The translations under genes and the position numbers were made by a program. Below are positions 26,855 to 35,115 of a stretch of DNA of 64,000 bases, in pieces. Every line of letters begins with the position of its first letter. Position 1 is the stretch's first letter. The notes beneath the pieces are model-generated. The model ran no database searches, was not told where the DNA came from, and was given only the letters and a program-made list of their open reading frames with translations. The stretch spans positions 1,656,501-1,720,500 of the forward strand of contig JADKHK010000013.1 of assembly GCA_016721845.1 (NCBI GenBank). The letters are read 5' to 3'. This DNA is from Lysobacterales bacterium (lineage in GTDB: Bacteria; Pseudomonadota; Gammaproteobacteria; Xanthomonadales; Ahniellaceae).

Positions 26855-27241
26855 ATGAAGCGCCTGTTGTTCGTCTGTGTCGAAAATGCCAATCGAAGCC
26901 AGATGGCTCAGGCCTTCGCGCGCCTGCACGGTGGCGACGCCGTGCAGGCGGAATCGGCCGGATCGCGCCCTTCCGGCGTGGTCAATCCGCGCGCCATCGA
27001 ATTCATGGCCGAACGTGGCTACGACTTGTCGACGCATGCGTCGAAATCGCTGGACGAGATCGGCGACGGCGAATGGGATGCGGTGATCACCATGGGCTGC
27101 GGAGACAACTGCCCCTGGGTGCCAGCGAAGCGGCGCGACGACTGGTCCCTGCCCGATCCGAAACACATGGCACCGGACGACTATCGCGCCGTGCGCGACG
27201 AGATCGAACGCCGCGTCATCGCACTGATCGCGTCGACATGA
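26855..27241 (+). CDS. arsC: Arsenate reductase, low-molecular-weight phosphatase type
   Basis: 128 aa, ATG 26855 with GAGG upstream. P-loop Cys8-x5-Arg14 (CVENANRS) and catalytic Asp in SLPDP (~101). Cys82 and Cys86 (MGCGDNCPW) are placed to be the redox relay. It reduces arsenate to arsenite. The CVENANR loop differs from the CTGNSCR loop of classic thioredoxin-linked ArsC. The stop overlaps the start of the channel gene. Confidence 0.9.
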   Translation: MKRLLFVCVENANRSQMAQAFARLHGGDAVQAESAGSRPSGVVNPRAIEFMAERGYDLSTHASKSLDEIGDGEWDAVITMGCGDNCPWVPAKRRDDWSLPDPKHMAPDDYRAVRDEIERRVIALIAST

Positions 27242-27909
27242 GTGCTGCGAAGCGAGCCCTTGCCGCCGAGTTCGGCGGTACCACTGTCCTGCTCGCCATC
27301 GTGATCGGCTCCGGCATCATGGGCGAGCGTTTGTCGGGCGGAAACGTGGCCATCGCGCTGCTGGCCAATGCATTGGCGACCGGCCTCGGCTTGTATGTGT
27401 TGATCACCAGTCTCGGTCCGATCTCCGGCGCGCACTTCAACCCCCTGGTCACCCTGATGCTTCGACTGCGCGGCGAAGTCACGGCGGCGCCGTGGTTGCT
27501 CCTGGTGCTCGTGCAGTTCGGCGGCGCGCTGGTCGGCGTGGCGCTCGCGCACGCGATGTTCGTTCTGCCGATCCTGCAGGTCAGCACCAAGCTGCGCACC
27601 TCGACCGGACTCTGGATCAGCGAAGTCGTCGCCACCGTCGGCCTGCTCGCGGTCATCGCGTTCGGCAAGAAGTCCAGCCTCGACAGTATCGCCGCGCGCG
27701 TCGGTGCCTACATCGCTGCCGCCTACTGGTTCACTGCCAGCACCTCGTTCGCCAATCCGGCCGTGACCTTCGCACGCATGGGCAGCGACAGTTTCGCCGG
27801 CATTGCACCGATCAGCGCACCGGCCTTCATCGCCGCACAACTGGCCGGCCTTGCAATCATGCTGGCCATGTTGCGCCTGACTCAATCGACCAGCACCGGC
27901 GCCAGATAG
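27238..27909 (+). CDS. MIP-family aquaglyceroporin (AqpS-like) in arsenic operon
   Basis: 223 aa, six-helix membrane channel with the two pore half-helices GAHFNPLVT (Asn68) and FANPAVT (Asn173). The first NPA is NPL, a common variation in arsenite-conducting members. In AqpS-type operons this channel lets arsenite produced by ArsC leave down its gradient, replacing ArsB/Acr3. The 3' end overlaps the convergent mtgA by 28 bp. Confidence 0.88.
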   Translation: MSAAKRALAAEFGGTTVLLAIVIGSGIMGERLSGGNVAIALLANALATGLGLYVLITSLGPISGAHFNPLVTLMLRLRGEVTAAPWLLLVLVQFGGALVGVALAHAMFVLPILQVSTKLRTSTGLWISEVVATVGLLAVIAFGKKSSLDSIAARVGAYIAAAYWFTASTSFANPAVTFARMGSDSFAGIAPISAPAFIAAQLAGLAIMLAMLRLTQSTSTGAR

Positions 27910-28604
27910 TCGCGCCCGCCGAGTTGGCGCATCTGCCTTTCGATCCATTGCTGTCGCCGCAATACGTAAGGTCCGGGCTTCGCGACGCTGTAGTACTTGG
28001 GGTTCGGCAAGACCGCGGCCAGACGCGCCGCCTGAGCTGCGTTCAGATGCGCCGCATCGCGGCCGAAATACTGCTTCGCGGCGGCCTGCGCGCCGTACAC
28101 GCCGTCGCCGAATTCGGCAACGTTCACGTACATCTCGAGGATGCGCCGCTTCGGCCAACACAGTTCGATCAGGCCGGTGAACCACACTTCCAGACCCTTG
28201 CGCACCCAGCTGCGCCCCGACCACAGGAACAGGTTCTTGGCGACCTGCTGCGAGATCGTGCTGGCACCACGCACCTTGCCTTTCTCGCGATCATCCAGCG
28301 CCTGCTCGATCGCCTGCAGATCGAAGCCATGATGATCGGGAAAACGCTGGTCTTCCGCGGCGACGACGGCGAGGAACAGTTCCGGTGCGATGTCCGGCTG
28401 CGCGACCCAATCGCGTCGGATCGGCAGATTCGCCGCCGCGCCGGTCCAGCCATCGATGCGTCGCGCCAGCACGAAAGCTGTGCTCGGCGGCGGCAGCCAG
28501 CGCAACGCGAGCACCAGCATCACCGACAGCACGACGAACACGATCGCGGCCTGCAGCAGGCGCCATGACAGGCGTCGCCACCAGACTTTGCGGACCACGG
28601 CCAT
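27882..28604 (-). CDS. mtgA: Monofunctional biosynthetic peptidoglycan transglycosylase
   Basis: 240 aa, ATG 28604. One N-terminal helix (AAIVFVVLSVMLVLALRWL) and a GT51 domain: AAEDQRFPDHHGFD with the catalytic Glu, GASTISQQVAKNLFL, WPKRRILEMYVNVAEFG and GAQAAAKQYF. It polymerises lipid II into glycan strands in the periplasm. Divergent from hslO. Confidence 0.96.
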   Translation of the reverse strand: MAVVRKVWWRRLSWRLLQAAIVFVVLSVMLVLALRWLPPPSTAFVLARRIDGWTGAAANLPIRRDWVAQPDIAPELFLAVVAAEDQRFPDHHGFDLQAIEQALDDREKGKVRGASTISQQVAKNLFLWSGRSWVRKGLEVWFTGLIELCWPKRRILEMYVNVAEFGDGVYGAQAAAKQYFGRDAAHLNAAQAARLAAVLPNPKYYSVAKPGPYVLRRQQWIERQMRQLGGRDYLAPVLVD

Positions 28605-28631
28605 CACGCGCGCTCGGGCATAATGGCCGCC

Positions 28632-29543
28632 ATGAATGAGTCCCCGTTTACTCCCGTCGATCCCGAAGGCATCCGTCGTTTCCTGTTCGAAGGCGCAGGC
28701 GTGCGCGGCGTGATTGTGCGGCTCGAACACAGTTGGCGCCAGATTCGCGGCCGCGACGCCTATCCCGAGCGCGTTGCGCAGGTGTTGGGCGAAGTCACCG
28801 CCGCCACTGCGCTGTTCGCCGGGGACATCCAGCTGGCCGGGAGTGTGTCGGTGCAGATGAAGGCGTCGCCGACGTTGCCGCTGGTGTTCGCGGAATGCAC
28901 GGCGGACGGTCACGTGCGGGGATTGGCGCGCTGGGGCGACGGCGCGGAAGCCAGTGCATTGCGTCCCGACGAATTGCCCGGCGCCGTACTCGCGATCACC
29001 ATCGAACGTCAGGAGACCGGCACCCGCTATCAAGGCCTGGTGCCGCTCGAAGGCGATGCCTTCGCACGCAGCTTCGAGGCCTATTTCGCGCAGTCGGAAC
29101 AGTTGCCAACGGCGATCTATCTGGCCTCGGACGAAAATACCTGTGCTGGCGTGCTGATCCAGCAGATTCCGGCCGAGGGAGGCGCCGAGCGTGAGCGCGA
29201 CGCGCTGACCTTCGAGCACGCGAAGATCCTTGCCGACACGCTGCAGGCCGAGGAACTGCTCAAGCTCGACGCCACCGAACTGCTGCACCGCCTGTATCAC
29301 GAGGATGATCTGCGCCTGTTCGACGCGCATCCGGTGCGCTTTCAATGCCGCTGTTCGCGCGAGCGCGTGGCCGGCATGCTGCGCACGCTGGGGCGCGACG
29401 AAGTCTTCGCGGTGCTGGCGGAACAAGGTCAGGTCGCGGTGACCTGCGAGTTCTGCAATGAACCCTATGGTTTCGACGGAATCGACCTGGAACAGCTGTT
29501 TGCCAGCGACACGCTGAATGCTGCACCGCAGCGCGCACAGTAG
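28632..29543 (+). CDS. hslO: Hsp33 redox-regulated holdase chaperone
   Basis: 303 aa. The zinc site at the C-terminus is canonical: CRC (C-x-C) then CEFC (C-x2-C). It unfolds and activates under oxidative stress to hold unfolded proteins. ATG 28632 is preferred to 28623 because CATAAT (28619-28624) ends seven nt before it and overlaps the earlier ATG. Confidence 0.96.
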   Translation: MNESPFTPVDPEGIRRFLFEGAGVRGVIVRLEHSWRQIRGRDAYPERVAQVLGEVTAATALFAGDIQLAGSVSVQMKASPTLPLVFAECTADGHVRGLARWGDGAEASALRPDELPGAVLAITIERQETGTRYQGLVPLEGDAFARSFEAYFAQSEQLPTAIYLASDENTCAGVLIQQIPAEGGAERERDALTFEHAKILADTLQAEELLKLDATELLHRLYHEDDLRLFDAHPVRFQCRCSRERVAGMLRTLGRDEVFAVLAEQGQVAVTCEFCNEPYGFDGIDLEQLFASDTLNAAPQRAQ

Positions 29544-29676
29544 CGGGAAGTGCCAATTCCAACCCGTTCCGTGACTTGCGGAAATCTTGTAAACTCGGCC
29601 TCAATTCAGCATGCGACCGGATCGGAAGGAACCGACCGGCCCCGGGCAAGGTCTCATGCAGGTCCCGAGGTAATCG

Positions 29677-30642
29677 ATGAAACGCGCTCGCTCACCACTG
29701 GCTACTGCAATGACCCTGGCGCTTTCAGCGCTGGTGTCGTCGCACGCCATGGCCGACGAATCGCAGCAGATCTGGTCGGCGCGTCCGAGCAGTTTGCGCA
29801 TCAGCAATGAGCTCGGTGCGGCATTCCCGTTGATCTCGCCGTTGACGAATCCCGGCGAACCGACGAACGCGAGTGGCGTGACCTTCGACAATGCCGGCCG
29901 CATCAGCCTCAGTGCCGGAATCGGCAGCGACGCTGCCCACAGCGATTCACTCACCACCTTGCCTTGGTGCGCGGAAGCCTCGGGTCTGCTGCGCATCGGT
30001 GCATTCGGTCGTGATTGCCTGATGCAAGGCACGCTGCAACTGGAATTGCCGGGACGCATCGCGACCGCAGGCACGGGTGCACAATGGCGGGGCGACCGCT
30101 TCGATCTCTCGCTGGCTTACGGCTTCTCCTGGCTGCTGCCGAGCCCGGGTGAACGCCTGAATACCCCTTACGTCGCGACACAGGACCTCAGCCTGTCTCC
30201 CGGCTTCGGAACACTCCCCCTGTTGCCCGGGCTGAGCGGCGAAAGCCAGGGCCTGGGCCTGAACTCGCAGTGGCGACTGACGGCAGAATCCGCGGTGCAA
30301 CTGAATGCCGCCCTGCATCAGCTGCGCCTGCGCAGCGGCAGCGCGACGCCCGTGCTCGATCTGCAGCAGGCGATGCTCGATGTCGGCATGAACTACGGTT
30401 CGTTCAGCGGCAATGTCACCGGCCGCATGAATCGCCTGAACGAACAGCCGGGCTACCCGAATCGCTACTGGAGCGGTGTCGACATCGGTGTGTCCTGGCG
30501 TACGCCGTGGCGCGGCGAGTTGACCGTGGGTGCGCGCAATGTCGTGAGCAAGACCGATTCCGACGAACCCTCGCCGGCCGAACGCACGATCAGCGAAACC
30601 TCGGCACGCACACCCTACGTGCGCTACAAGCAGGATCTCTGA
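29677..30642 (+). CDS. Predicted outer-membrane beta-barrel-type protein
   Basis: 321 aa with a signal peptide (LALSALVSSHAMA). The body is rich in alternating aromatic/polar strands (GAQWRGDRFDLSLAYGFSW, VDIGVSWRTPWRGELTVGA). One Cys pair (PWC...RDC) may be a periplasmic disulfide. Ends YVRYKQDL rather than with a terminal Phe. No named family recognised. A strong hairpin follows. Confidence 0.65.
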   Translation: MKRARSPLATAMTLALSALVSSHAMADESQQIWSARPSSLRISNELGAAFPLISPLTNPGEPTNASGVTFDNAGRISLSAGIGSDAAHSDSLTTLPWCAEASGLLRIGAFGRDCLMQGTLQLELPGRIATAGTGAQWRGDRFDLSLAYGFSWLLPSPGERLNTPYVATQDLSLSPGFGTLPLLPGLSGESQGLGLNSQWRLTAESAVQLNAALHQLRLRSGSATPVLDLQQAMLDVGMNYGSFSGNVTGRMNRLNEQPGYPNRYWSGVDIGVSWRTPWRGELTVGARNVVSKTDSDEPSPAERTISETSARTPYVRYKQDL

Positions 30643-30661
30643 TCTGTTCGCACCACAATGA

Positions 30662-30690
30662 AGCGCCCGCCATCGGCGGGCGCTTTGCAT
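30662..30690. terminator. Strong bidirectional terminator hairpin
   Basis: 10-bp stem (30662-30671 with 30675-30684) and a 3-nt loop, followed by TTGCATT. It lies between the barrel protein and the convergent DUF4097 gene and can serve both. Confidence 0.8.
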
Positions 30691-30705
30691 TCCGGACCCG
30701 GCAAC

Positions 30706-31620
30706 TCAGCGCTTGCGCAGATCGACATCGCCGCTGAACGACTCGATCTCGATGCTGGCACTGCCGCTGCCGAGCTTGCCATGCATGGTCGACCCCGGAC
30801 CATCTTCCTTCTCGACCGCTAGTCCGAAATCGTTGTCGAGATCGCCGCTGAACGATTCGACCGAGACGCGGCCACTGGTATCGGCCGGCAGGGTGATGCT
30901 GACATCGCCGCTCATGCTCTCGACATCCATGCGGCCATCAGCCGCCAAGGCACCTTCGAAATCGATGTCGCCGGACACCGACGAGCCTTCGAATTCCTGG
31001 ACCGTCTGCGCGTGCACGATGGCGCTGCCAGAGACGGTCTCGACCGACACGTCGCCAGAGGCACCGTTGATCCGCAGGTCACCGCTGACGGTTTCCGCGT
31101 CGACGCGGCCGGCCTGGCCGTCGAACGTCACGTCACCGGAAACGCTGGAAATCTCCAGCTTGTCGGTGCTTGATCCATGCAGCACCACTTCGCCGCTGAC
31201 GGATTCGGCTTCGATCGAGGCCGAACCGCGCATCGCCGTCACGTCGATGTTGGCGCTGACCGCCGACAGATCCAGCGACGCACTCGCCGGCACCTTGATC
31301 ACCAGCACGCTGTCCTCGCGCGGCCCCTTGTTCCAGCCGATCCAGCTGCCGCCTTCTTCGGATTCGACACTGAGCGAAATGCGGCTGGCGCTTTTCTCGA
31401 CGACGAGCTTGGCGCCAGCGGCGAGCGCGCCGCTCCAGCTCACTTCATTGCGATCCCAGGCGGTGACGCTGATGCGTCCACGCACGTTGGACGCTTCCAG
31501 GGTGCCGCGCGCATCGAGTGGCGCCACGGTCTCGGCAATCGGACTGGCGGCGAACGCCGGCGTGGACAGCGCGGCGAGCAGCGCGATGGCGAGCAGATTG
31601 GGTTGGATCAGGGACTTCAT
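30706..31620 (-). CDS. DUF4097-type secreted beta-repeat protein
   Basis: 304 aa, ATG 31620 with GGAG upstream and a signal peptide (LLAALSTPAFAA). After ~110 residues come at least eight short repeats of the (V/F/M)SGDV-x-(F/I)-x-G kind (e.g. ISSVSGDVTFDG, ESMSGDVSI, ESFSGDVDLRKR), predicted to stack as a beta-solenoid. Such proteins are often the membrane-stress output gene of ECF systems. It lies 20 nt after the anti-sigma gene, as the third gene of that operon. Confidence 0.8.
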   Translation of the reverse strand: MKSLIQPNLLAIALLAALSTPAFAASPIAETVAPLDARGTLEASNVRGRISVTAWDRNEVSWSGALAAGAKLVVEKSASRISLSVESEEGGSWIGWNKGPREDSVLVIKVPASASLDLSAVSANIDVTAMRGSASIEAESVSGEVVLHGSSTDKLEISSVSGDVTFDGQAGRVDAETVSGDLRINGASGDVSVETVSGSAIVHAQTVQEFEGSSVSGDIDFEGALAADGRMDVESMSGDVSITLPADTSGRVSVESFSGDLDNDFGLAVEKEDGPGSTMHGKLGSGSASIEIESFSGDVDLRKR

Positions 31621-31640
31621 CGGAAACTCCATCGTCATGT

Positions 31641-32141
31641 TCATGCGGAAAGTGCTTTCTGGGTGAGGTGCAGGCGCTGGTCCTGAACCTGGCGCAATCG
31701 GTTCAGCAGGAATCGCGCATCCGGATCCTGTTCGAGTGCGGCCGTGATTTCGGCTTCGGCGGTATCGAGTTCGGTCCAGGCCGCGACCAGACGTGGATCG
31801 GCCTGTTCGCGCAGTTGCGTCCACTGGTTTGACGTTCCCGCCATCAGGGCTGCGTTGTACTCGGCCCGCAGGGCGCGCGCCTCGCGCAACACCGTGGGGG
31901 GCTGCTGCGCGACCATCGCAGTGTCGGCCATCGGTCCACGCTGCAAAGCCAGCCACCCGGCAACGATCGCTACGGCGGCGAACCCGGCCGCAGCGGCGAA
32001 AGGGAACACACCACGCGCATGACGGCGTCCGTTCGCCGGTCGCGCATCGAGTCGTGCGGCGATGCCTGGAAACAGGTCACGATCGGGCTCGATCGCAGGC
32101 GGCAGCGTCTTCAGCAGACGTCGATATTCAAGCTCGTCCAT
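31641..32141 (-). CDS. Probable anti-sigma factor
   Basis: 166 aa, ATG 32141 with GGAGG upstream. Overlaps the 3' end of the ECF sigma gene by 14 bp. A short cytoplasmic N-terminus (MDELEYRRLLKTLPPAIEPD), a single membrane helix (FPFAAAAGFAAVAIVAGWLAL) and a helical periplasmic part. No zinc-finger Cys/His motif, so it would be a non-ZAS anti-sigma. Role inferred from topology and gene order. Confidence 0.75.
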   Translation of the reverse strand: MDELEYRRLLKTLPPAIEPDRDLFPGIAARLDARPANGRRHARGVFPFAAAAGFAAVAIVAGWLALQRGPMADTAMVAQQPPTVLREARALRAEYNAALMAGTSNQWTQLREQADPRLVAAWTELDTAEAEITAALEQDPDARFLLNRLRQVQDQRLHLTQKALSA

Positions 32142-32727
32142 GGGGACCTCCGAGCCATTGCTTGATGAGATTGCGGGCGCGATGCAGCTGCGCCTTGGAT
32201 GAACCGACGGCCATGCCAAGCTCGCCGGAAATTTCTTCGTGCTTCCAGCCTTCAACGTCGTGCAGCACGAGCACGGCGCGTGCGCGCGGCGGCAACCTCG
32301 CGATGACCTTGTCGAGGTCGATGCCAAGTTCGGGCGAGCGCGCCAGGGTGTCGGCAAGGTGGAATCCGGGATCGTCCACGTCCTCGTCCGCACCGGGTTC
32401 GCCGCGCGCCGAACGCAAGGCCATCAGCGCCGTGTTCACCGCCAGTCGATGCAGCCAGGTCGAGAACGCACTCTCGAAGCGGAATTCCGGCAGTTTCTGC
32501 CAGACGCGCACGAAGGCATCCTGGGTCAAGTCTTCGGCACGGGCACGATCACCGCCCTGCAGGCGGAGGATCACCGCAAACACGCGCGCCGAATGCCGAC
32601 GGTACAGGCGCTCGAAGGCATGCCGGTCACCCTCGGCCGCTGCGCGGACGAGTGCGTGATCAGCGGTGTCCGCGGGCAGCGCGTTGGGCACGGAAGCGGT
32701 CGGCAGTGGATTGATGGCGAACATCAT
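32128..32727 (-). CDS. ECF (RpoE-like) sigma factor
   Basis: 199 aa from ATG 32727 (a second ATG is at 32724). Region 2: AFERLYRRHSARVFAVILRL and RAEDLTQDAFVRVWQKLPEF...FSTWLHRLAVN. Region 4: ARAVLVLHDVEGWKHEEISGELGMAVGSSKAQLHRARNLIK. Followed by anti-sigma and DUF4097 genes, all overlapping or close, so a self-contained envelope-stress regulon is likely. Confidence 0.92.
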   Translation of the reverse strand: MMFAINPLPTASVPNALPADTADHALVRAAAEGDRHAFERLYRRHSARVFAVILRLQGGDRARAEDLTQDAFVRVWQKLPEFRFESAFSTWLHRLAVNTALMALRSARGEPGADEDVDDPGFHLADTLARSPELGIDLDKVIARLPPRARAVLVLHDVEGWKHEEISGELGMAVGSSKAQLHRARNLIKQWLGGPHGRA

Positions 32728-32810
32728 GGCGCATCTGATGTACGCAGGCGCAGAAAGGTTTAAGCACCCCGAGTCATGACTTTGCGGACCGTCGCATCGA
32801 TAATCGGGCC

Positions 32811-33370
32811 ATGAGCGAACCCGGCCTGATCGCCCGTATCGATGCCCTTCTGCCGCAGACGCAATGCACGCGCTGCGGCTATCCGGCATGCAGGCCCTAT
32901 GCCGAAGCGATCGCCGAGGGCGAAGCCGGGATCAATCGTTGCCCGCCGGGTGGCGCGGCGGGCATCCGTGCACTCGCCACGTTGCTGGATCGCGCCGAAT
33001 TGCCGCTCGATCCCGACTGCGGAGAAGAAGCGCCGATGCGCCTCGCCGTCATCCGAGAGGATGAATGCATCGGCTGCGTCAAATGCATCCTGGCCTGCCC
33101 GGTCGACGCCATCGTCGGCGCCAGCAAGCGCATCCACACCGTCATCGCCGACCGCTGCACCGGCTGCGAACTCTGCCTGCCGCCCTGCCCCGTCGACTGC
33201 ATCGACCTCGTCCCCGCGCCCGCGCACCGCGATGCCACCCGCGAAGCCGACGCATCCCGCGCCCGTTACGAATTCCGTCAGTTCCGCCTGCAACGCGACG
33301 ACGCCGAACGCGACGAACGCCTGCGCGCGAAGCGGGACGGAACGCCAACGGCGGCGCGGGGAAGCAAACC
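32811..33370 (+). CDS. rnfB: RnfB/RsxB-type ferredoxin subunit, 3' end corrupted
   Basis: Readable to about residue 185. A Cys-rich Fe-S module (TQCTRCGYPACRPYAEAI, then RCPPGG) is followed by two 4Fe-4S ferredoxin motifs: CIGCVKCILACPVDAI and CTGCELCLPPCPVDCI. Beyond RLRAKRDGTPTAARG the sequence dissolves into Pro/Gly from homopolymeric C/G, so the real C-terminus cannot be seen and the end given here is approximate. No N-terminal membrane anchor. Known role: electron transfer in Rnf/Rsx complexes; the other subunits are absent here. GATAAT ends six nt before the ATG. Confidence 0.85.
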
Positions 33371-33620
33371 GGGCGGGGCGCGCGGGCCCGCCGGGGCCCC
33401 CCCCCCCGCCGGCCCCCGGGGGGGCCCCCCGCCCCCCCCCCCCCCGGTCCCCCCCCGGCCCCCCCCCCGCGGCGCCCCGCGGCCCGCCCCCCCCGCCCCC
33501 CCCGGGGCGCGGGGGGGGGGCGGGGGGGGGGGGTCCCGGCCCCCCCCCGGGGGCGGCGGGGGGGGCCGGCGACCACAACCCCAAAGACAAAAAAAGCGCC
33601 GAAAAAAAAAAAAAGAGGAA
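33366..33620. other. Anomalous low-complexity G/C and A homopolymer block, probable assembly artefact
   Basis: About 250 bases made almost only of C and G runs (up to 14 consecutive C at 33432-33445, several G runs of 8 or more), then A runs including 13 A at 33602-33614. It destroys the 3' ends of both rnfB and the doxX-like gene. Nothing else in the window looks like it. Unlikely to be native coding or regulatory DNA; a low-quality join is the simplest reading. Confidence 0.8.
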
Positions 33621-33666
33621 AGGGCCAGGGTCTCGATCAGCCCAAAGATCAGGAACACGAGGCCGC

Positions 33667-34314
33667 TCAGCCAACAGAACCAAGCAGCAGCGCGAGGCCG
33701 AGCAGCACGAAGCCGAAGCTCGGGATCAGGAACAGGAAGGGGATGCCGAACACGACTGAGGCGAGGGACCAGGCGTAGAGGTCGTTGTTGGGTTGTGGCC
33801 AGGTTTCGGCGCCGAACCATTTGGCCACGAGGTGATCGACGCTGAGCTTGCCGGGGCCATTGAAGATCAGTGGCAGCAGCATCACGACGAACAGCAAGGG
33901 CAGCTTGAAGTTGCCATGACCCTTGTCGGAGATCGCGTAGCCCTTCAGCAGGTCGCTCCACATCGACCACATGTCTGGCCAATGCACGGCCGCGGTGGCG
34001 ACGAAGGTCAGCACCAGCAGACTGAACGCGAAGAAGCGCGTGCCGAAGCCGATCCACAACGCGACCGCGCCGGCCAGTTCGAACCCGGTCGCGATGTTCC
34101 AGCTGAGATTCGCAGGCACCACATTGAACGGATACGGAAAACTCGACTGGATGTCGGCGAACCAGTTCTCCCCGTGCAGCTTCTCGCGTCCGGCTTCGAA
34201 GAATTCCCAGCCCATGATCAGACGCAGGATCAGGCGCGGCACGATTTCGCCGATGGCACGCAGGCGCGCGACGAGATCGCTCCACAGGTCGACGAGACGG
34301 GAGAGGCTGAGCAT
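33667..34314 (-). CDS. DoxX-family membrane protein of the hvf/gig-type operon
   Basis: At least 215 aa, ATG 34314. Membrane helices and motifs: RLILRLIMGWEFFEAGREKL (typical DoxX start), GFELAGAVALWIGFGTRFFAF, LPLLFVVMLLPLIFNGPGKLSVDH and FLFLIPSFGFVLLGLALLL. The frame stops at 33667, but an adjacent frame continues with WLSGLVFLIFGLIETLAL, a plausible last helix. The true end therefore lies in the damaged sequence after a one-base error near 33673-33682. Fourth gene of hvfA-B-C-doxX; members accompany copper-type MNIO RiPP operons. Confidence 0.85.
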   Translation of the reverse strand: MLSLSRLVDLWSDLVARLRAIGEIVPRLILRLIMGWEFFEAGREKLHGENWFADIQSSFPYPFNVVPANLSWNIATGFELAGAVALWIGFGTRFFAFSLLVLTFVATAAVHWPDMWSMWSDLLKGYAISDKGHGNFKLPLLFVVMLLPLIFNGPGKLSVDHLVAKWFGAETWPQPNNDLYAWSLASVVFGIPFLFLIPSFGFVLLGLALLLGSVG

Positions 34315-34341
34315 GATGTTCCCCTTGCGACGCGCGTGGCG

Positions 34342-35115
34342 TCAGGTATCGATGAAGGTACCGAGCACGATGTCGCGTTGCCGGAACTCGCGCAGGCTGT
34401 GGCAGGCACCCTCGACGATCTGCGCGCGTGGATACTGCGGCAACGCGTCGGCCAATGCCTCTGCCAGCGACAGACCGGGCACGCCCGCGTGTTCTTTCAG
34501 CAGATCGAGCAGCACGTTCGCGAGCGGACTCAATTCAAGGAAGGAGATCTCGTCGCGACGATTGCGCACAATGACGAGATGCGTCGGCTGCTGCGGTGCC
34601 TGCGTCGGCTGGTACTCGGCACCGAGCCGATGCACCGGCCAGCAATAACTGAACCGCCAGGCCAGCACCGACAACACCGGCGCCGCGGCCACGACATCAC
34701 CATCGGCGTCGTGTTCCGTGTCGTCGACATCGCGCTCATCCAGCGACAAGGCGAGCTCCACCCATTCGTAGTGCGCGAGTTCGGTCAGGAACGGCGGATC
34801 ACCGCGGCCGGCATCGACGCGCGTCTCGAGATAACGCTGGAACTCGCGCCCGATCTCGGTGAACAGCGGCGTGTGCGACGCGTGTTCGCGATAGAAGTCG
34901 CGCACCAGGCGGTGCCAGCGGGCGTCACCCAGCAACTTGCGGATCACCGGAAAATTGGTCGCGAGCAGACCTTCGATGTTGTTGTAGAACAACTCGCGAT
35001 AGATCTTCAGGCGCCGTTCTTCGAGGCCATCCGGCGGCGGAAACAGTTCGGGGTCACGCAAGTGGCGCGCGAATTCGCGTTGCAACGCAAGCGTGGCTTC
35101 CGCATCAAGCGACAT
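34342..35115 (-). CDS. hvfC: DUF2063 partner protein of MNIO enzyme (HvfC/BufC type)
   Basis: 257 aa, overlapping the hvfB stop by 11 bp. N-terminal DUF2063 helical domain (LQREFARHLRDPELF, IYRELFYNNIEGLLATNFPVIRKLLGD, FYREHASHTPLFTEIG). The C-terminal domain resembles the peptide-recognition part of these partner proteins (HLVIVRNRRDEISFLELSP). Known: forms a complex with the DUF692 enzyme and presents the precursor peptide. Confidence 0.9.
   Translation of the reverse strand: MSLDAEATLALQREFARHLRDPELFPPPDGLEERRLKIYRELFYNNIEGLLATNFPVIRKLLGDARWHRLVRDFYREHASHTPLFTEIGREFQRYLETRVDAGRGDPPFLTELAHYEWVELALSLDERDVDDTEHDADGDVVAAAPVLSVLAWRFSYCWPVHRLGAEYQPTQAPQQPTHLVIVRNRRDEISFLELSPLANVLLDLLKEHAGVPGLSLAEALADALPQYPRAQIVEGACHSLREFRQRDIVLGTFIDT

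Noticed and set aside
33366..33620. G/C homopolymer block as a genuine regulatory or collagen-like coding repeat
   Set aside because: No periodicity, no frame on either strand and adjacent A runs; better explained as bad assembly.
33278..34285. 335-aa minus-strand frame with poly-Pro/Gly stretch
   Set aside because: Produced by the homopolymer block; only ~20 residues next to doxX (FLIFGLIETLAL) look real and belong to doxX after a frame break.
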